From the NCBI GenBank assembly GCA_913775095.1, contig CAJYIW010000002.1, positions 310,001 to 374,000 of the forward strand: a DNA stretch of 64,000 bases. Reading direction: 5' to 3'. Source of the DNA: an uncultured Siphonobacter sp. (GTDB lineage Bacteria; Bacteroidota; Bacteroidia; Cytophagales; Spirosomataceae). A program made the translations under genes and the position numbers. Every line of letters starts with the position of its first letter. The stretch's first letter is position 1. Under the pieces are notes generated by a model. It had not been told where the DNA came from. It worked only from the letters and a program-made list of their open reading frames with translations, and searched no databases. Below, one piece after another: positions 18,966-27,732 of this stretch.

Positions 18966-19970
18966 ATGGCCACACGTTTATATCCGACCTATCAACAATT
19001 TATACATCATCTCAAAAGTAAACGGAGCCTGACCAGTAAGGTCATCCTGTTTACCGGATATGACTATTTTCTTCAGAAGCATGATTTGAAATGGCTGCTA
19101 TCTCAGTATAAAGAGGTAGTACTCATTCCGCGGCATGTCGATGAAAACTATCTGATGCATGAATCGATAAGGCCGCTCTTCGAAACTTATGAAGATGTAC
19201 ACCTGATCGCCAACCCGGAATATGATGAAAGGTACCGAATCATTTATGAATTTGCGGCCAACAACAACAAGAATATAAAGATTACCACGGTTTACGATTT
19301 TTGTGAAAAGTACCTGAAGAAAGTTTACATTCCCGAGTCTTATACCGAGCATAACCCCAAATTACACACCATTCAATCGAAAAACCGGTTTCAGAGCCTA
19401 TGTAAAAACTTTATTGATCTATCTGTTTCTTCTGTTTTACTGGCCATTTCCAGTCCGCTTTGGTTAATCAGCCGCTTTAAGATTGCCCGGGAATCCCCGG
19501 GGCCTATTTTCTATCGTCAGAGCCGGGTGGGTTTGAATCAGCAGGAGTTTTACTGCATTAAGTTCCGTTCCATGCGGCTTGATGCGGAAGCCGCCGGAGC
19601 TCAGTTTTCCAGCAAGAACGATAAACGGGTGTTTCGCTACGGAGCGTTTATGCGGGCTACCCGTATTGACGAATTACCGCAGTTACTGAGTGTCTTTCGG
19701 GGGGAGATTTCACTGGTGGGGCCGCGTCCTGAACGGAGGGTATTCACGGAGAGTTTTGAAGAACTGATCCCGCATTACTCCACCCGTCATCTCATTAAGC
19801 CCGGTATTACGGGTTACGCCCAGGTGATGTATCCGTACGGAGCCGGAGCGAAAGATGCCCGTCATAAACTGATGTATGATCTGTATTACATCAAAAACTG
19901 GACGGTGGGTCTGGAAATGAAAATCATCTGGAAAACGGTCGTAACGGTTTTGGATTATCGAGGCTATTAA
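18966..19970 (+). CDS. Undecaprenyl-phosphate sugar-1-phosphate transferase, initiating enzyme
   Basis: A 334-residue polyprenyl-phosphate sugar phosphotransferase that loads the first sugar on undecaprenyl phosphate. Residues 140-162 carry the single reentrant/membrane helix (FIDLSVSSVLLAISSPLWLIS). The catalytic domain has FYRQSRVGLNQQEFYCIKFRSMR, then ATRIDELPQLLSVFRGEISLVGPRPER and KPGITGYAQV, all hallmarks of the WcaJ/PglC superfamily. The N-terminal 130 residues are soluble and lack the four-helix membrane domain of WcaJ; I do not recognise this part. It is probably the starting enzyme of the locus. Confidence 0.9.
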   Translation: MATRLYPTYQQFIHHLKSKRSLTSKVILFTGYDYFLQKHDLKWLLSQYKEVVLIPRHVDENYLMHESIRPLFETYEDVHLIANPEYDERYRIIYEFAANNNKNIKITTVYDFCEKYLKKVYIPESYTEHNPKLHTIQSKNRFQSLCKNFIDLSVSSVLLAISSPLWLISRFKIARESPGPIFYRQSRVGLNQQEFYCIKFRSMRLDAEAAGAQFSSKNDKRVFRYGAFMRATRIDELPQLLSVFRGEISLVGPRPERRVFTESFEELIPHYSTRHLIKPGITGYAQVMYPYGAGAKDARHKLMYDLYYIKNWTVGLEMKIIWKTVVTVLDYRGY

Positions 19971-20015
19971 ATCATCTGAGCTATTGACGCAACTTGTACT
20001 ACTTAGCGATAAAAC

Positions 20016-20051
20016 AAAAGGGTATTGACTTTACGAGTCGATACCCTTTTT
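20016..20051. terminator. Bidirectional terminator between convergent genes
   Basis: A 15-bp stem (20016-20030 with 20036-20050, one G-U wobble) and a 5-nt loop, flanked by A and T runs. It lies between the converging ends of the sugar transferase and the HupE/UreJ-like gene and suits both. Confidence 0.88.
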
Positions 20052-20060
20052 GATGAAGCC

Positions 20061-20690
20061 TTACTGAGGCGTATTTCCCATCAGCTCCTGCCAGTAATCC
20101 GATTCCTTGATCAGGATAATGGCAATGCCCGCTACGGCACCGGAAAGAATCAACTTCCAGTCATGCCTCCTGACTCGCAACAGATCGACCAGTAGCCAGG
20201 AAATGGTCAGGATGATCAATACAATGAGTAACTGACCTAACTCCAGGCCCAGGTTAAAGGCGAGTAAGGGGTTGACAATGGAAGCCTCTTTGCCCAATAA
20301 ACTTCGGAGAAAATTCGAAAAGCCCATCCCGTGTATCAGGCCGAAGAAAAGAGCCATCAGGTAACGGGGCGTAGCATTCTGCGGGAAATCCTCCATATAA
20401 AGACTATCCGGCCGACTTTTTTGAAACATATTAGTCAGAGCCGTAATAAGAATCGTGACGGGAATAAGAAATTCAATTACCTCCGTTCGATAGTGAAGGT
20501 AATTCAGCGTCGCCAGAGCCAGCGTAATGCTATGGCCTATGGTAAAAGCAGTGACCAGAATCAATACTTTTCGCCAGTCTCTGAGCTGGTAAATGGCACA
20601 AAGGGCTACGATGAAAATGATATGGTCATATCCGTTAGGATCGGTAATGTGCTCAAAACCCAGTTGCAGGTACAAAGGAAATTCATTCAT
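20061..20690 (-). CDS. HupE/UreJ-like membrane protein
   Basis: A 209-residue membrane protein of the HupE/UreJ_2 family, with about six hydrophobic segments. The family pattern is visible: FEHITDPNGYDHIIFIVAL near the N-terminus, FTIGHSITLALA in the middle and FFGLIHGMGFSNFL with a conserved histidine. Members are thought to be metal (Ni/Co) permeases or accessory proteins, but no hydrogenase or urease gene is present here, so the role is open. It lies 80 nt after ndk on the same strand, separated by a terminator. Confidence 0.8.
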   Translation of the reverse strand: MNEFPLYLQLGFEHITDPNGYDHIIFIVALCAIYQLRDWRKVLILVTAFTIGHSITLALATLNYLHYRTEVIEFLIPVTILITALTNMFQKSRPDSLYMEDFPQNATPRYLMALFFGLIHGMGFSNFLRSLLGKEASIVNPLLAFNLGLELGQLLIVLIILTISWLLVDLLRVRRHDWKLILSGAVAGIAIILIKESDYWQELMGNTPQ

Positions 20691-20721
20691 AAGAGCTACT
20701 TAGGTAAGGTCAGAAAAAATA

Positions 20722-20753
20722 AACGAGGTTTGAAAGACCTTTCAAACCTCGTT
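20722..20753 (-). terminator. Rho-independent terminator after ndk
   Basis: A perfect inverted repeat of 15 bp (20722-20736 and 20739-20753) followed, on the minus strand, by TTATTTTTT. It lies 17 nt after the ndk stop. Confidence 0.88.
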
Positions 20754-20770
20754 CAAAACCGGGAAAATTA

Positions 20771-21190
20771 TTAATACTGCTCCGTCTGAGCGAAAAAGAA
20801 ATTCGATTCGATAGCCGCGTTTTCGTCTGAATCCGAACCGTGAATGGCATTTGCTTCCATCGACTTGGCGAATAACTTACGAATGGTTCCTTCTTCCGCA
20901 TTGGCTGGATTCGTAGCTCCGATGAGTTTACGGAAATCAGCAACGGCGTTATCTTTTTCCAGAATGATCGGAACGATGGGGCCGGAGGACATGTACGAGC
21001 ACAAGTCGTTATAGAAAGGACGTTCGGCGTGAACGGCGTAGAATTTGCCCGCCTGCTCTTTCGTCAGCCAGGTTTTCTTCAAAGCAACGATACGGAATCC
21101 AGCTTCTTCGATTATTTTGATGATTGCTCCCGTGTGGCCGTCCGCAGTAGCGTCGGGCTTGATCATCGTAAATGTGCGGTTCTCTGCCAT
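20771..21190 (-). CDS. ndk: Nucleoside diphosphate kinase
   Basis: A 139-residue cytoplasmic enzyme that moves the gamma phosphate between nucleoside triphosphates and diphosphates through a phosphohistidine. The start [10 protein letters not shown] and the active-site NAIHGSDS with catalytic H117 are intact, and the length is typical. It has its own terminator. It sits divergently from nrnA with 347 bp between. Confidence 0.97.
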   Translation of the reverse strand: MAENRTFTMIKPDATADGHTGAIIKIIEEAGFRIVALKKTWLTKEQAGKFYAVHAERPFYNDLCSYMSSGPIVPIILEKDNAVADFRKLIGATNPANAEEGTIRKLFAKSMEANAIHGSDSDENAAIESNFFFAQTEQY

Positions 21191-21537
21191 ACTATGTAAA
21201 AGGGTTAAGAATTCAATTTAAAGTGATGATGAAAGGATACTCGATTTCAGGGCCACTCAGAGCACTGAATAGATACTATTAGCACCGCAATTTAGGGATA
21301 CATTTTTACCAGAAGGTTAAGGCCGATAGAAATGCAAAGGTTTTTGAACTGTTTTTCAATAACTTTGCCCGCCCAATACACCTGATACCTGGAAAAATAC
21401 GTTTGGTAAGGGTTTGATTTACAGAAATTTGATGAGTCAAATCGCTGCTTTCCCAGGGCATGGGGATTCGCCACTAGTAATCTTTATTAGCTGAAGGCCG
21501 CCGAATCGACGGTTTCGGGAAAGACCAGGACTAAAAA
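21191..21537. other. Divergent intergenic region between ndk and nrnA
   Basis: There is no convincing gene; a 60-residue minus-strand frame at 21292-21474 has no recognisable features. The region must hold promoters for both flanking genes. On the plus strand TAACTTTG at 21360-21367 fits the -7 consensus, with a TTG at 21344-21346 that is closer than usual (13 nt). Confidence 0.5.
21360..21367 (+). promoter_or_regulatory. Candidate -7 element for nrnA
   Basis: TAACTTTG matches TAnnTTTG. The nearest upstream TTG is 13 nt away instead of the usual 17-23, so the call is tentative. The leader would be about 165 nt. Confidence 0.35.
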
Positions 21538-22575
21538 ATGAACGAATTGAGTATGAATCAAGATGCGTTGCAGGCCTTAAAGACGCTGGTCGATACGCCA
21601 CAACGGGTAGTCATTACCACGCACTATAATCCTGATGCTGACGCCCTGGGATCTTCACTGGGCTGGGCTGGATATCTCCGGAAAAAAGGCCATACGGTGA
21701 AGGTGATTACGCCTTCGGAGTCACCCCGGTTTTTATCCTGGATGTCGGGCAATGAAGACGTGATTGAGTTTAGTTCGCGAAATGCGGCTTTGGCGGCTCA
21801 GACGGTGTCAGGAGCGGATGTCATCTTCTGCCTTGATTTTAACGCTCTGGCCCGCTTACACGATCTGGAACCCATCATCCGTAATTCTCCGGTACCGAAA
21901 GTAATGATCGACCATCATTATCACCCGGAGGATTTTGCCACCATTGCTATTTCCGAACCCACTGCAGCGGCAACGGCTCAGATGATTTATCAGATTATTG
22001 GAGAACTGGATGGAAAAGATTTACTGGACGTAAGCATCGGTGAGTGTCTGTATGCGGGATTAATGACCGATACGGGTTCGTTTCGGCATCCCAGCACCAA
22101 TCCAGCCGTCCACCGGATGGCCGCGGAGTTGATTGAACTGGGCGTTAATACAAACCGGATTCACCGCCTGATTTTCGACAATAACTCTCTGACCCGAATG
22201 CAGTTTCTGGGCTACGTGCTGTCCCAGAAGCTGAAAGTACTGCCCGAATACAAAGCAGCTTACGTGGCCCTGACGAATGAGGAACTGAAGCGGTTTAATT
22301 CTCAAACGGGCGATACCGAAGGCGTCGTGAACTACATTCTCTCGATTGAAAACGTAGTCATGGCCGTATTGCTCATCGAACGGGACCGGGAAGTGAAGTT
22401 GTCCTTCCGTTCGGTAGGGAATGTTTTTGTGAATGAATTTGCCCGGAATCATTTTAACGGCGGCGGGCATCGCAATGCGGCGGGCGGTCGTAGCCAGGAA
22501 CCACTCCATGAAACGGTTCAGCGACTGATTTCCTTATTACCTGAAATTAAAGACCAGCTGGACCGCGAGGTGTAG
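21538..22575 (+). CDS. nrnA: DHH/DHHA1 phosphoesterase, NrnA-like nanoRNase / pAp phosphatase
   Basis: A 345-residue cytoplasmic Mn-dependent phosphoesterase that degrades short oligoribonucleotides and may dephosphorylate 3'-phosphoadenosine 5'-phosphate. The DHH domain has VVITTHYNPDADALGSSLG, CLDFNALARL and MIDHHYHP; the C-terminal DHHA1 domain has NHFNGGGHRNAAGG. All metal-ligand motifs look intact. Close starts at 21538 and 21550 (MNELSM) cannot be separated; the first is used. Confidence 0.9.
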   Translation: MNELSMNQDALQALKTLVDTPQRVVITTHYNPDADALGSSLGWAGYLRKKGHTVKVITPSESPRFLSWMSGNEDVIEFSSRNAALAAQTVSGADVIFCLDFNALARLHDLEPIIRNSPVPKVMIDHHYHPEDFATIAISEPTAAATAQMIYQIIGELDGKDLLDVSIGECLYAGLMTDTGSFRHPSTNPAVHRMAAELIELGVNTNRIHRLIFDNNSLTRMQFLGYVLSQKLKVLPEYKAAYVALTNEELKRFNSQTGDTEGVVNYILSIENVVMAVLLIERDREVKLSFRSVGNVFVNEFARNHFNGGGHRNAAGGRSQEPLHETVQRLISLLPEIKDQLDREV

Positions 22576-22628
22576 CCCTTTATATCCTTCGGAATTGATG
22601 CTTTTTTTCTCCATTGGGTTCAATTCCG

Positions 22629-22636
22629 TATTTTTG
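22629..22636 (+). promoter_or_regulatory. Candidate -7 element for the FKBP lipoprotein gene
   Basis: TATTTTTG matches the Bacteroidota -7 consensus and lies 30 nt before the start codon. A TTG at 22614-22616 is nearer than normal. Confidence 0.4.
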
Positions 22637-22665
22637 TTTTAAACTCTGTAATAGAATTAATTCTC

Positions 22666-23538
22666 ATGCAAAAAAAACTCTGGATGCTGCCGGTTTTGGC
22701 TGCTACCACCCTGTGGTCCTGTAACCAATTCAAGGTTAGCGTCGCTGAAAATGGAGTAAAATACCAATTTCACGAACACGATGAAAAAGGAAAAGTCGCG
22801 AAAGATGGTGAAGTGATGACGTTCAACATGGTCGTGAAAACGGCGGGTGACTCGGTTCTCCGGGATTCCCAAAAAGAAGGTCAGCCGCTGGTGATGCTTG
22901 CTCAGAAAGGTCCTTATAAAGGAAGCTTCGAAGATGGTATGAAAATGCTGGCTGCCGGCGATAGTGCTACGTTCTATATCAGTGTCGATTCTCTGTTCCG
23001 TGGCCCTGCCATGCAGGCTCCCCCTCCATTTGCCAAACCGGGCACTGATTTCAAATTCCAGGTTAAACTGTTGAGAATTGAAACGCAGGAAGCTTTCCAG
23101 AAACGGGCGGAAGCAGAGCGTACGGCTCGTCCGAAGAAAGAAGAAGCGGATATTGCGGCTTATTTAGCCAAAAACAACCTGAAGAATGTGGTGAAGTTAC
23201 CTTCAGGCGTTCAGTACGCAGTAACTACCCCCGGAACGGGCGTGGCTCCTGCCAAGGGTGACACCGTGAAAGTATTCTACGCCGGTAAGTTACTGAGTGG
23301 TAAAATCTTTGATGAAAACCACAAAGAAGGTTTAACCTTCCCCGTAGGTGTAGGTCAGATGATTCCCGGTTTTGATGAAGCCGTTCAAACCATGAAAAAA
23401 GGCGAAAAAGGTACCATCCTGATTCCTTCAGCCTTAGGCTATGGCGAGCAGGGTTCTCCCGGAGCCATTCCTCCCAATTCCATTCTTGTTTTTGACGTAG
23501 AGCTGATTGATATCAAAAAAGGTAAAATGCCCGTTTAG
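22666..23538 (+). CDS. FKBP-type peptidyl-prolyl isomerase lipoprotein
   Basis: A 290-residue exported lipoprotein that likely assists protein folding in the periplasm or at the outer membrane. The signal peptide ends in a lipobox-like TLWSC with the lipidated cysteine near residue 19. Residues 35-140 form a degenerate FKBP-like domain. From about residue 180 an intact FKBP domain follows, with GDTVKVFYAGKLLSGKIFDE, FPVGVGQMIPGFDEAVQTMKKGEKGTILIPSALGYGEQG and PPNSILVFDVELI. A second gene of the same plan follows after a hairpin, so these are tandem paralogues. Confidence 0.92.
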   Translation: MQKKLWMLPVLAATTLWSCNQFKVSVAENGVKYQFHEHDEKGKVAKDGEVMTFNMVVKTAGDSVLRDSQKEGQPLVMLAQKGPYKGSFEDGMKMLAAGDSATFYISVDSLFRGPAMQAPPPFAKPGTDFKFQVKLLRIETQEAFQKRAEAERTARPKKEEADIAAYLAKNNLKNVVKLPSGVQYAVTTPGTGVAPAKGDTVKVFYAGKLLSGKIFDENHKEGLTFPVGVGQMIPGFDEAVQTMKKGEKGTILIPSALGYGEQGSPGAIPPNSILVFDVELIDIKKGKMPV

Positions 23539-23587
23539 TCACGGAATTTCGATCTTTTGACGAAACTTTTCAGGAATCTTCCAACCG

Positions 23588-23610
23588 AAAGACACCGCTT
23601 TGGTGTCTTT
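23588..23610 (+). terminator. Hairpin between the two FKBP genes
   Basis: A 9-bp stem (AAAGACACC with GGTGTCTTT) and a 5-nt loop, about 50 nt after the first FKBP gene. The T run is short, so termination may be partial. Confidence 0.6.
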
Positions 23611-23639
23611 CATCGTTTACTAACAAAAATTTTGTCGCA

Positions 23640-24509
23640 ATGAAATTCTATCTCCCTTTAGTACTGGCAGGAGCAAGTTTATTAGCAGGTTGCAAAGGTC
23701 TTAATAATGAAGCTCTCGAAAAGCTTGATGAAAACGATAAACAAATTCAGGCTTACATCACTACTAATAACTTAAAGCCAACGAAATCGCCATCGGGCCT
23801 GTATTATCAGATTACGGGTACAAACCCAGCTGGCCGGGCTCCCAAAGCAGGAGAAGTAGTTACGTATCAGGTTGCAGTTTCTACGTTAGACAACCAGAAA
23901 ATTCCTCTGGGCGATTCGCTGGTTAGCACTCGCCATCAGGCGTTTGGTTATAGTATTTTCACGGAGGCTATAAGCGAGGGTGTGGCGTATTTGAAAGAAG
24001 GTGAAAGCAGTATCCTGTTAGCACCTTATTCAATGGCGTTTGGATCAGCCTCTATCAATATAGATTCGGCGGGTACTAAAGTATTGCCCGCTTATTCTCC
24101 GATGCGTTTTGATGTGAAACTGATCAAAACCAGAAATGAAAGTGAGCAAATTCAGGAGTATATCGTAGACAACAAACTGAATGTTACCGAAACTACTTCA
24201 GAAGGCCTCAGATACGTTCGGCTCAGCGAAGGTACTGGCGACCTCATTGCTAAAGGTAAAGGGGTAGTGCTTAACTACGTCTTGAAGTCCAGTTATGGTC
24301 AGGTCATTCAGCGTGGAGATAAGTATACGATGACTACGGGCGTAGGAGGGGTAATTCCAGGTTTTGACCAGGGAATTCAGAAAATGAAGGTTGGTGAAAA
24401 GGCCGTTTTAATTATTCCATCAGCTTTAGGATACGGGCAGCAGGGTAATTCTAATTTCTATCCTAACACACCGCTGGTGTATGAGATCCAGATTCTTTCT
24501 GCGAATTAA
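23640..24509 (+). CDS. FKBP-type peptidyl-prolyl isomerase lipoprotein, second copy
   Basis: A 289-residue lipoprotein with lipobox LLAGC (cysteine near residue 18). Residues 45-165 look like a decayed FKBP domain and residues 180-289 an FKBP domain with VLNYVLKSSYGQVIQRGD, GVIPGFDQGIQKMKVGEKAVLIIPSALGYGQQG and PLVYEIQIL. It is a diverged paralogue of the gene just upstream. Some core aromatic positions differ from the standard FKBP pocket, so isomerase activity is likely but not certain. Confidence 0.88.
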   Translation: MKFYLPLVLAGASLLAGCKGLNNEALEKLDENDKQIQAYITTNNLKPTKSPSGLYYQITGTNPAGRAPKAGEVVTYQVAVSTLDNQKIPLGDSLVSTRHQAFGYSIFTEAISEGVAYLKEGESSILLAPYSMAFGSASINIDSAGTKVLPAYSPMRFDVKLIKTRNESEQIQEYIVDNKLNVTETTSEGLRYVRLSEGTGDLIAKGKGVVLNYVLKSSYGQVIQRGDKYTMTTGVGGVIPGFDQGIQKMKVGEKAVLIIPSALGYGQQGNSNFYPNTPLVYEIQILSAN

Positions 24510-24532
24510 AAGGAGTAGTATCAATGAATTAA

Positions 24533-24570
24533 AAATAAAAACCCGACCTGAGAAGGCCGGGTTTTTATTT
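24533..24570. terminator. Bidirectional terminator between convergent genes
   Basis: A 16-bp stem (24533-24548 with 24555-24570, one wobble) rich in A on one side and T on the other, with a GC core. It lies between the FKBP gene and the converging hypothetical gene and touches the latter's stop codon. Confidence 0.9.
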
Positions 24571-25772
24571 TATCCGTTGAATCGTCTTCTGACAATTTCG
24601 TAGAAATCATCCGCTTCGTCGGCTACGTCCCTCCATTTGTATTGGGAAGCGTAGACTCGATTCATTAAATCCTTGGCCTGATCGAAGCTGGGAGCTTTTT
24701 CCAGTTCCTCAATCGCCTGATGATAGGCCGTGGCATCGCCCTTGAAGAGCTGATTGATAAAGATGAATTTATGATTCAGCGAAATAAAGCTGTGAATGCT
24801 GGAAATCGGTTTATGCTGATACTGACTGCCAATCGTTTCGGCGGGCTTTTCTTCCCGGAGCTTCTCATTCAGCACGGTCGGTTGCATGGAGAATGGATCG
24901 TTCACGCTGGCCGTTACATCTTCGGCAGGGGTAATGGCTGGAGCCGTCGGGATCGTGGCATAATCGGGAGCGGGCAAAGCGGTCTCCGCCGCAGAAGTCG
25001 TCGAGATGCTGGAGGCAATGTATTCGGGACTGGATTCTGTGCGGGTAAGGCCCGAAGTAGCCACGTAATTTTCATCCCTGGATGGCGAAGATCCGGCCTG
25101 GGTGACCTCCACCTGATCAAAAAAGCTCTGATCCGATTCGGTACTGATTTCTTTCTCGTAAAGGGATTGCTCATCCACGGGTAGCGTAGCAGCAAACAGA
25201 TCGAGCGTTTCAGCTACGGAATCCCGTCGGTTTTCATCGCTTGCCAGTTCCTCCAGCCACTCGAGGGCTCGGGTAGTGTAAACAGCAGGCTCATTCCCAA
25301 GTCGTTCGCTCAATCCCTGAATGATTCCTTTGTGAAGGCGATTGTATTTCTGGAAAGTCCGGAGGTTTTCAGCCGTTAATCTAAAATCCGGTAACTCCTT
25401 AATCCAGCCTTCCAGGTATTCTCTGGGGGCCAGCAATAATTCCAGACTTTCGTGCGTAGCCTTGGCTACGAGAGGCTCTAGATCTTTCTGTTCAACAGAA
25501 ATCTGCTTGGATACGGTATTGAGAAAACTTTGCAGTGCCTTTTTTACCTCTTCGCTTTCAAAATTGAAATAAGGACTACGGAAAGCCGTTGCCGTTTCTT
25601 TCCAGACGTCGTATAAATCCCGAACGACAAACAGATTAACTTGAGAAACCGGGCTTAACCGCAGGAGCGTATCTCCGTCAACCCGATTTCGCTGAGCATA
25701 TTGCTCTCTACAAAGCTGTGCCGCGTACGCTTTGGCGTAGGTTTCAATAGCGGCGACGTCTAACTTCGGCAT
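24570..25772 (-). CDS. Conserved-looking protein of unknown function
   Basis: A 400-residue soluble protein that I do not recognise. There is no signal peptide and no membrane segment. The N-terminal 210 residues look alpha-helical, with repeated acidic and basic patches. Residues 210-300 form a low-complexity linker rich in Ser, Thr, Ala and Pro. The C-terminal 100 residues are helical again, with PISSIHSFISLNHKFIFINQLF and many aromatics. This head-linker-tail plan suggests a cytoplasmic scaffold or adaptor. It lies between two terminators and is probably transcribed alone. Confidence 0.75.
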   Translation of the reverse strand: MPKLDVAAIETYAKAYAAQLCREQYAQRNRVDGDTLLRLSPVSQVNLFVVRDLYDVWKETATAFRSPYFNFESEEVKKALQSFLNTVSKQISVEQKDLEPLVAKATHESLELLLAPREYLEGWIKELPDFRLTAENLRTFQKYNRLHKGIIQGLSERLGNEPAVYTTRALEWLEELASDENRRDSVAETLDLFAATLPVDEQSLYEKEISTESDQSFFDQVEVTQAGSSPSRDENYVATSGLTRTESSPEYIASSISTTSAAETALPAPDYATIPTAPAITPAEDVTASVNDPFSMQPTVLNEKLREEKPAETIGSQYQHKPISSIHSFISLNHKFIFINQLFKGDATAYHQAIEELEKAPSFDQAKDLMNRVYASQYKWRDVADEADDFYEIVRRRFNG

Positions 25773-25879
25773 AAGGCGTTTACTGTTTTCTCTATGTGGT
25801 AAAAGGAAGCCTCAGAGTTAATATACGTATGAAACGTAACTTTGAGCATTGAAAGTAAGGGTTTGAATGCATTAGAAAC

Positions 25880-25912
25880 AAAAAATCCCCGTCAAATGAC
25901 GAGGATTTTTTT
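25880..25912 (-). terminator. Rho-independent terminator after the DegQ-like protease gene
   Basis: A stem of 13 pairs with one mismatch (25881-25893 with 25898-25910), with A runs and T runs on the sides. It ends 17 nt before the protease stop codon and is in the right place on the minus strand. Confidence 0.85.
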
Positions 25913-25928
25913 CTTTTTAGCTCATTGA

Positions 25929-27452
25929 TTAGCGTAAAGTGCCATCAATGCGATATTGCTGTCCGCTGGAAGGGTCGATACCGATGATGCGTACGCGACC
26001 TTTACGGTTCGCCAGCAGTTCTCCGGCCTGTTTCGCATCCTTCACGGCCGTATCATCGATTTTCGTGATGATGAAACCAACGGGAACTTCCTGGTATTCC
26101 ATCCAGCCATCAGGCAGAACTTCTACGATTTTGGCACCTCCGTTGATCCGGAATTTTGCTTTTTCGTTCGAATTGACGTTATCCAGTTTTGCACCGATGG
26201 ATTCTACCTGTACCAGAGAAGTAACGGGAGATTTGACAATACCGGTGTTACCCTCCATATTTTTCAGCGTAACGTTGAAGTCTTTCAGCTGACCGTCACG
26301 GTTGACCGTTACTACTACGACATCACCGGGTTTGTGCTGAGCACCCACCAGTTCTACCAGACGAGGCAGGTCACGCACTTCTTTACCGTCGATTTTTACG
26401 ATCACGTCACCAATTTTCAGCCCTGCAGCTTTGGCAGCACTGGCGTTGGCGTTTTCACCGAAGCTACCGAAGTAGATACCGGACGTTGCTTTCAGGTCTT
26501 TCTGAGCGGCAAATTTCTCATCTACGGGCTGCATCTGAGAGATACCCAGGAAGCCCCGCTGAACATTACCGTATTTCAGCAGATCGCTGGCGACCCGTTT
26601 CACCAGATTGGAAGGAACAGCAAAAGAGTAACCTACGTACGTTCCAGACTGACCACCGGCAATAGCCGTGTTAATTCCAATCAGATCACCTTTCGAGTTC
26701 ACCAGAGCTCCACCGGAGTTACCGGGGTTTACCGCAGCATCCGTTTGAATAAAAGCTTCAATCGGGCTTTGTGCTTTATCACGGTCACCAATGATACCAA
26801 TCGAACGACCTTTCGCACTAACGATACCCGCCGTTACGGTTGATTCCAGATCGAAGGGGTTCCCTACAGCCAGTACCCATTCGCCTACTTTAATATCGTC
26901 GGAGTTGGCAAAAGGCAGGTAAGGCAGATTGTTGGGAATTTTATCGCCCTGCAACTGAATAACGGCGATGTCCGTGTTAGGGTCCGTGCCAATCAGTTTG
27001 GCTTTATAGGTACGTTTGTCGCTCAACACCACTTCCAGTTCGGAAGCATCGGCTACAACGTGGTTGTTCGTAACAATGTATCCGTCAGGGCTGATGATGA
27101 CACCAGAACCGGAAGAAATACCTTCCTGACGCTGCGGACGACGGCCGCCTCCACCGAAATCTTCGTCACCAAAGAAATCGAAGAAGCTCGGCATCTGCCG
27201 CTGGCTTACCTGACGAACAACTTTCGATTTAATATGCACTACGGCGGGCGTTGACTTATCCGCCGCAGAAACGAAATCGCCGGGAATACCCGCCATATTC
27301 GTTGTGAACTTCGCATTTGATCCGGAAGAATTCGCTTCAGCAAAAATCACATCGCGGTTCGATCCTAATCCTAATAAGTGGGCTCCCCCAAGGGTAAGGC
27401 CACTACTCAAAACCCCAACCAGGGCCAGAGATTTCCAATTGCTGTTATTCAT
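25929..27452 (-). CDS. DegQ/HtrA-type periplasmic serine protease (Do family)
   Basis: A 507-residue envelope quality-control protease and chaperone. The N-terminus has a hydrophobic signal or anchor (LALVGVLSSGLTLGGAHLLGLG). The trypsin-like domain shows the full triad: H131 in TNNHVVAD, D161 in TDIAVIQ and S246 in NPGNSGGAL. Two PDZ domains follow, one with GFLGISQMQPV and GLKIGDVIVKIDGKEV, the second more diverged near the C-terminus. A glycine-rich insertion with a FFDFFGDEDFGGGG segment lies before the catalytic His. A strong terminator follows, and hsp20 lies upstream on the same strand. Confidence 0.93.
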   Translation of the reverse strand: MNNSNWKSLALVGVLSSGLTLGGAHLLGLGSNRDVIFAEANSSGSNAKFTTNMAGIPGDFVSAADKSTPAVVHIKSKVVRQVSQRQMPSFFDFFGDEDFGGGGRRPQRQEGISSGSGVIISPDGYIVTNNHVVADASELEVVLSDKRTYKAKLIGTDPNTDIAVIQLQGDKIPNNLPYLPFANSDDIKVGEWVLAVGNPFDLESTVTAGIVSAKGRSIGIIGDRDKAQSPIEAFIQTDAAVNPGNSGGALVNSKGDLIGINTAIAGGQSGTYVGYSFAVPSNLVKRVASDLLKYGNVQRGFLGISQMQPVDEKFAAQKDLKATSGIYFGSFGENANASAAKAAGLKIGDVIVKIDGKEVRDLPRLVELVGAQHKPGDVVVVTVNRDGQLKDFNVTLKNMEGNTGIVKSPVTSLVQVESIGAKLDNVNSNEKAKFRINGGAKIVEVLPDGWMEYQEVPVGFIITKIDDTAVKDAKQAGELLANRKGRVRIIGIDPSSGQQYRIDGTLR

Positions 27453-27667
27453 AGCTGTTAAACGTTGTTTGGAGAGGGAAATTCAATAAAGTAAGTTGAG
27501 TAACAGTGCTCCAAATCAATTCAACAAAAGTTTATACCAAAGTTTTGTAAGTACTTAGACTTGCTAACCTTAACGCAGTTTAGAGAAAATCTGTTGCGAA
27601 ATTAAAGGCTTTAAGCTTTTTTAACAACAGAATGTGATGATAGGGGCATTACAGGGCTGAAAGTTAA

Positions 27668-27703
27668 AAAAGCAGAGAGAATTAAAAAACTCCCTCTGCT
27701 TTT
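27668..27703 (-). terminator. Terminator after hsp20
   Basis: A 10-bp perfect stem (AAAAGCAGAG with CTCTGCTTTT) around a 16-nt A/T-rich loop, 30 nt after the hsp20 stop on the minus strand, ending in a T-rich stretch. Confidence 0.8.
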
Positions 27704-27732
27704 CCGCACAATCCAACGGCACGCTTTAAAGG

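Noticed and set aside
20331-20774. 147-residue plus-strand frame
   Set aside because: Antisense to the HupE/UreJ-like gene and runs through the ndk terminator.
25956-26843. 295-residue plus-strand frame
   Set aside because: Completely antisense to the protease gene, with no recognisable motifs; explained by codon bias.
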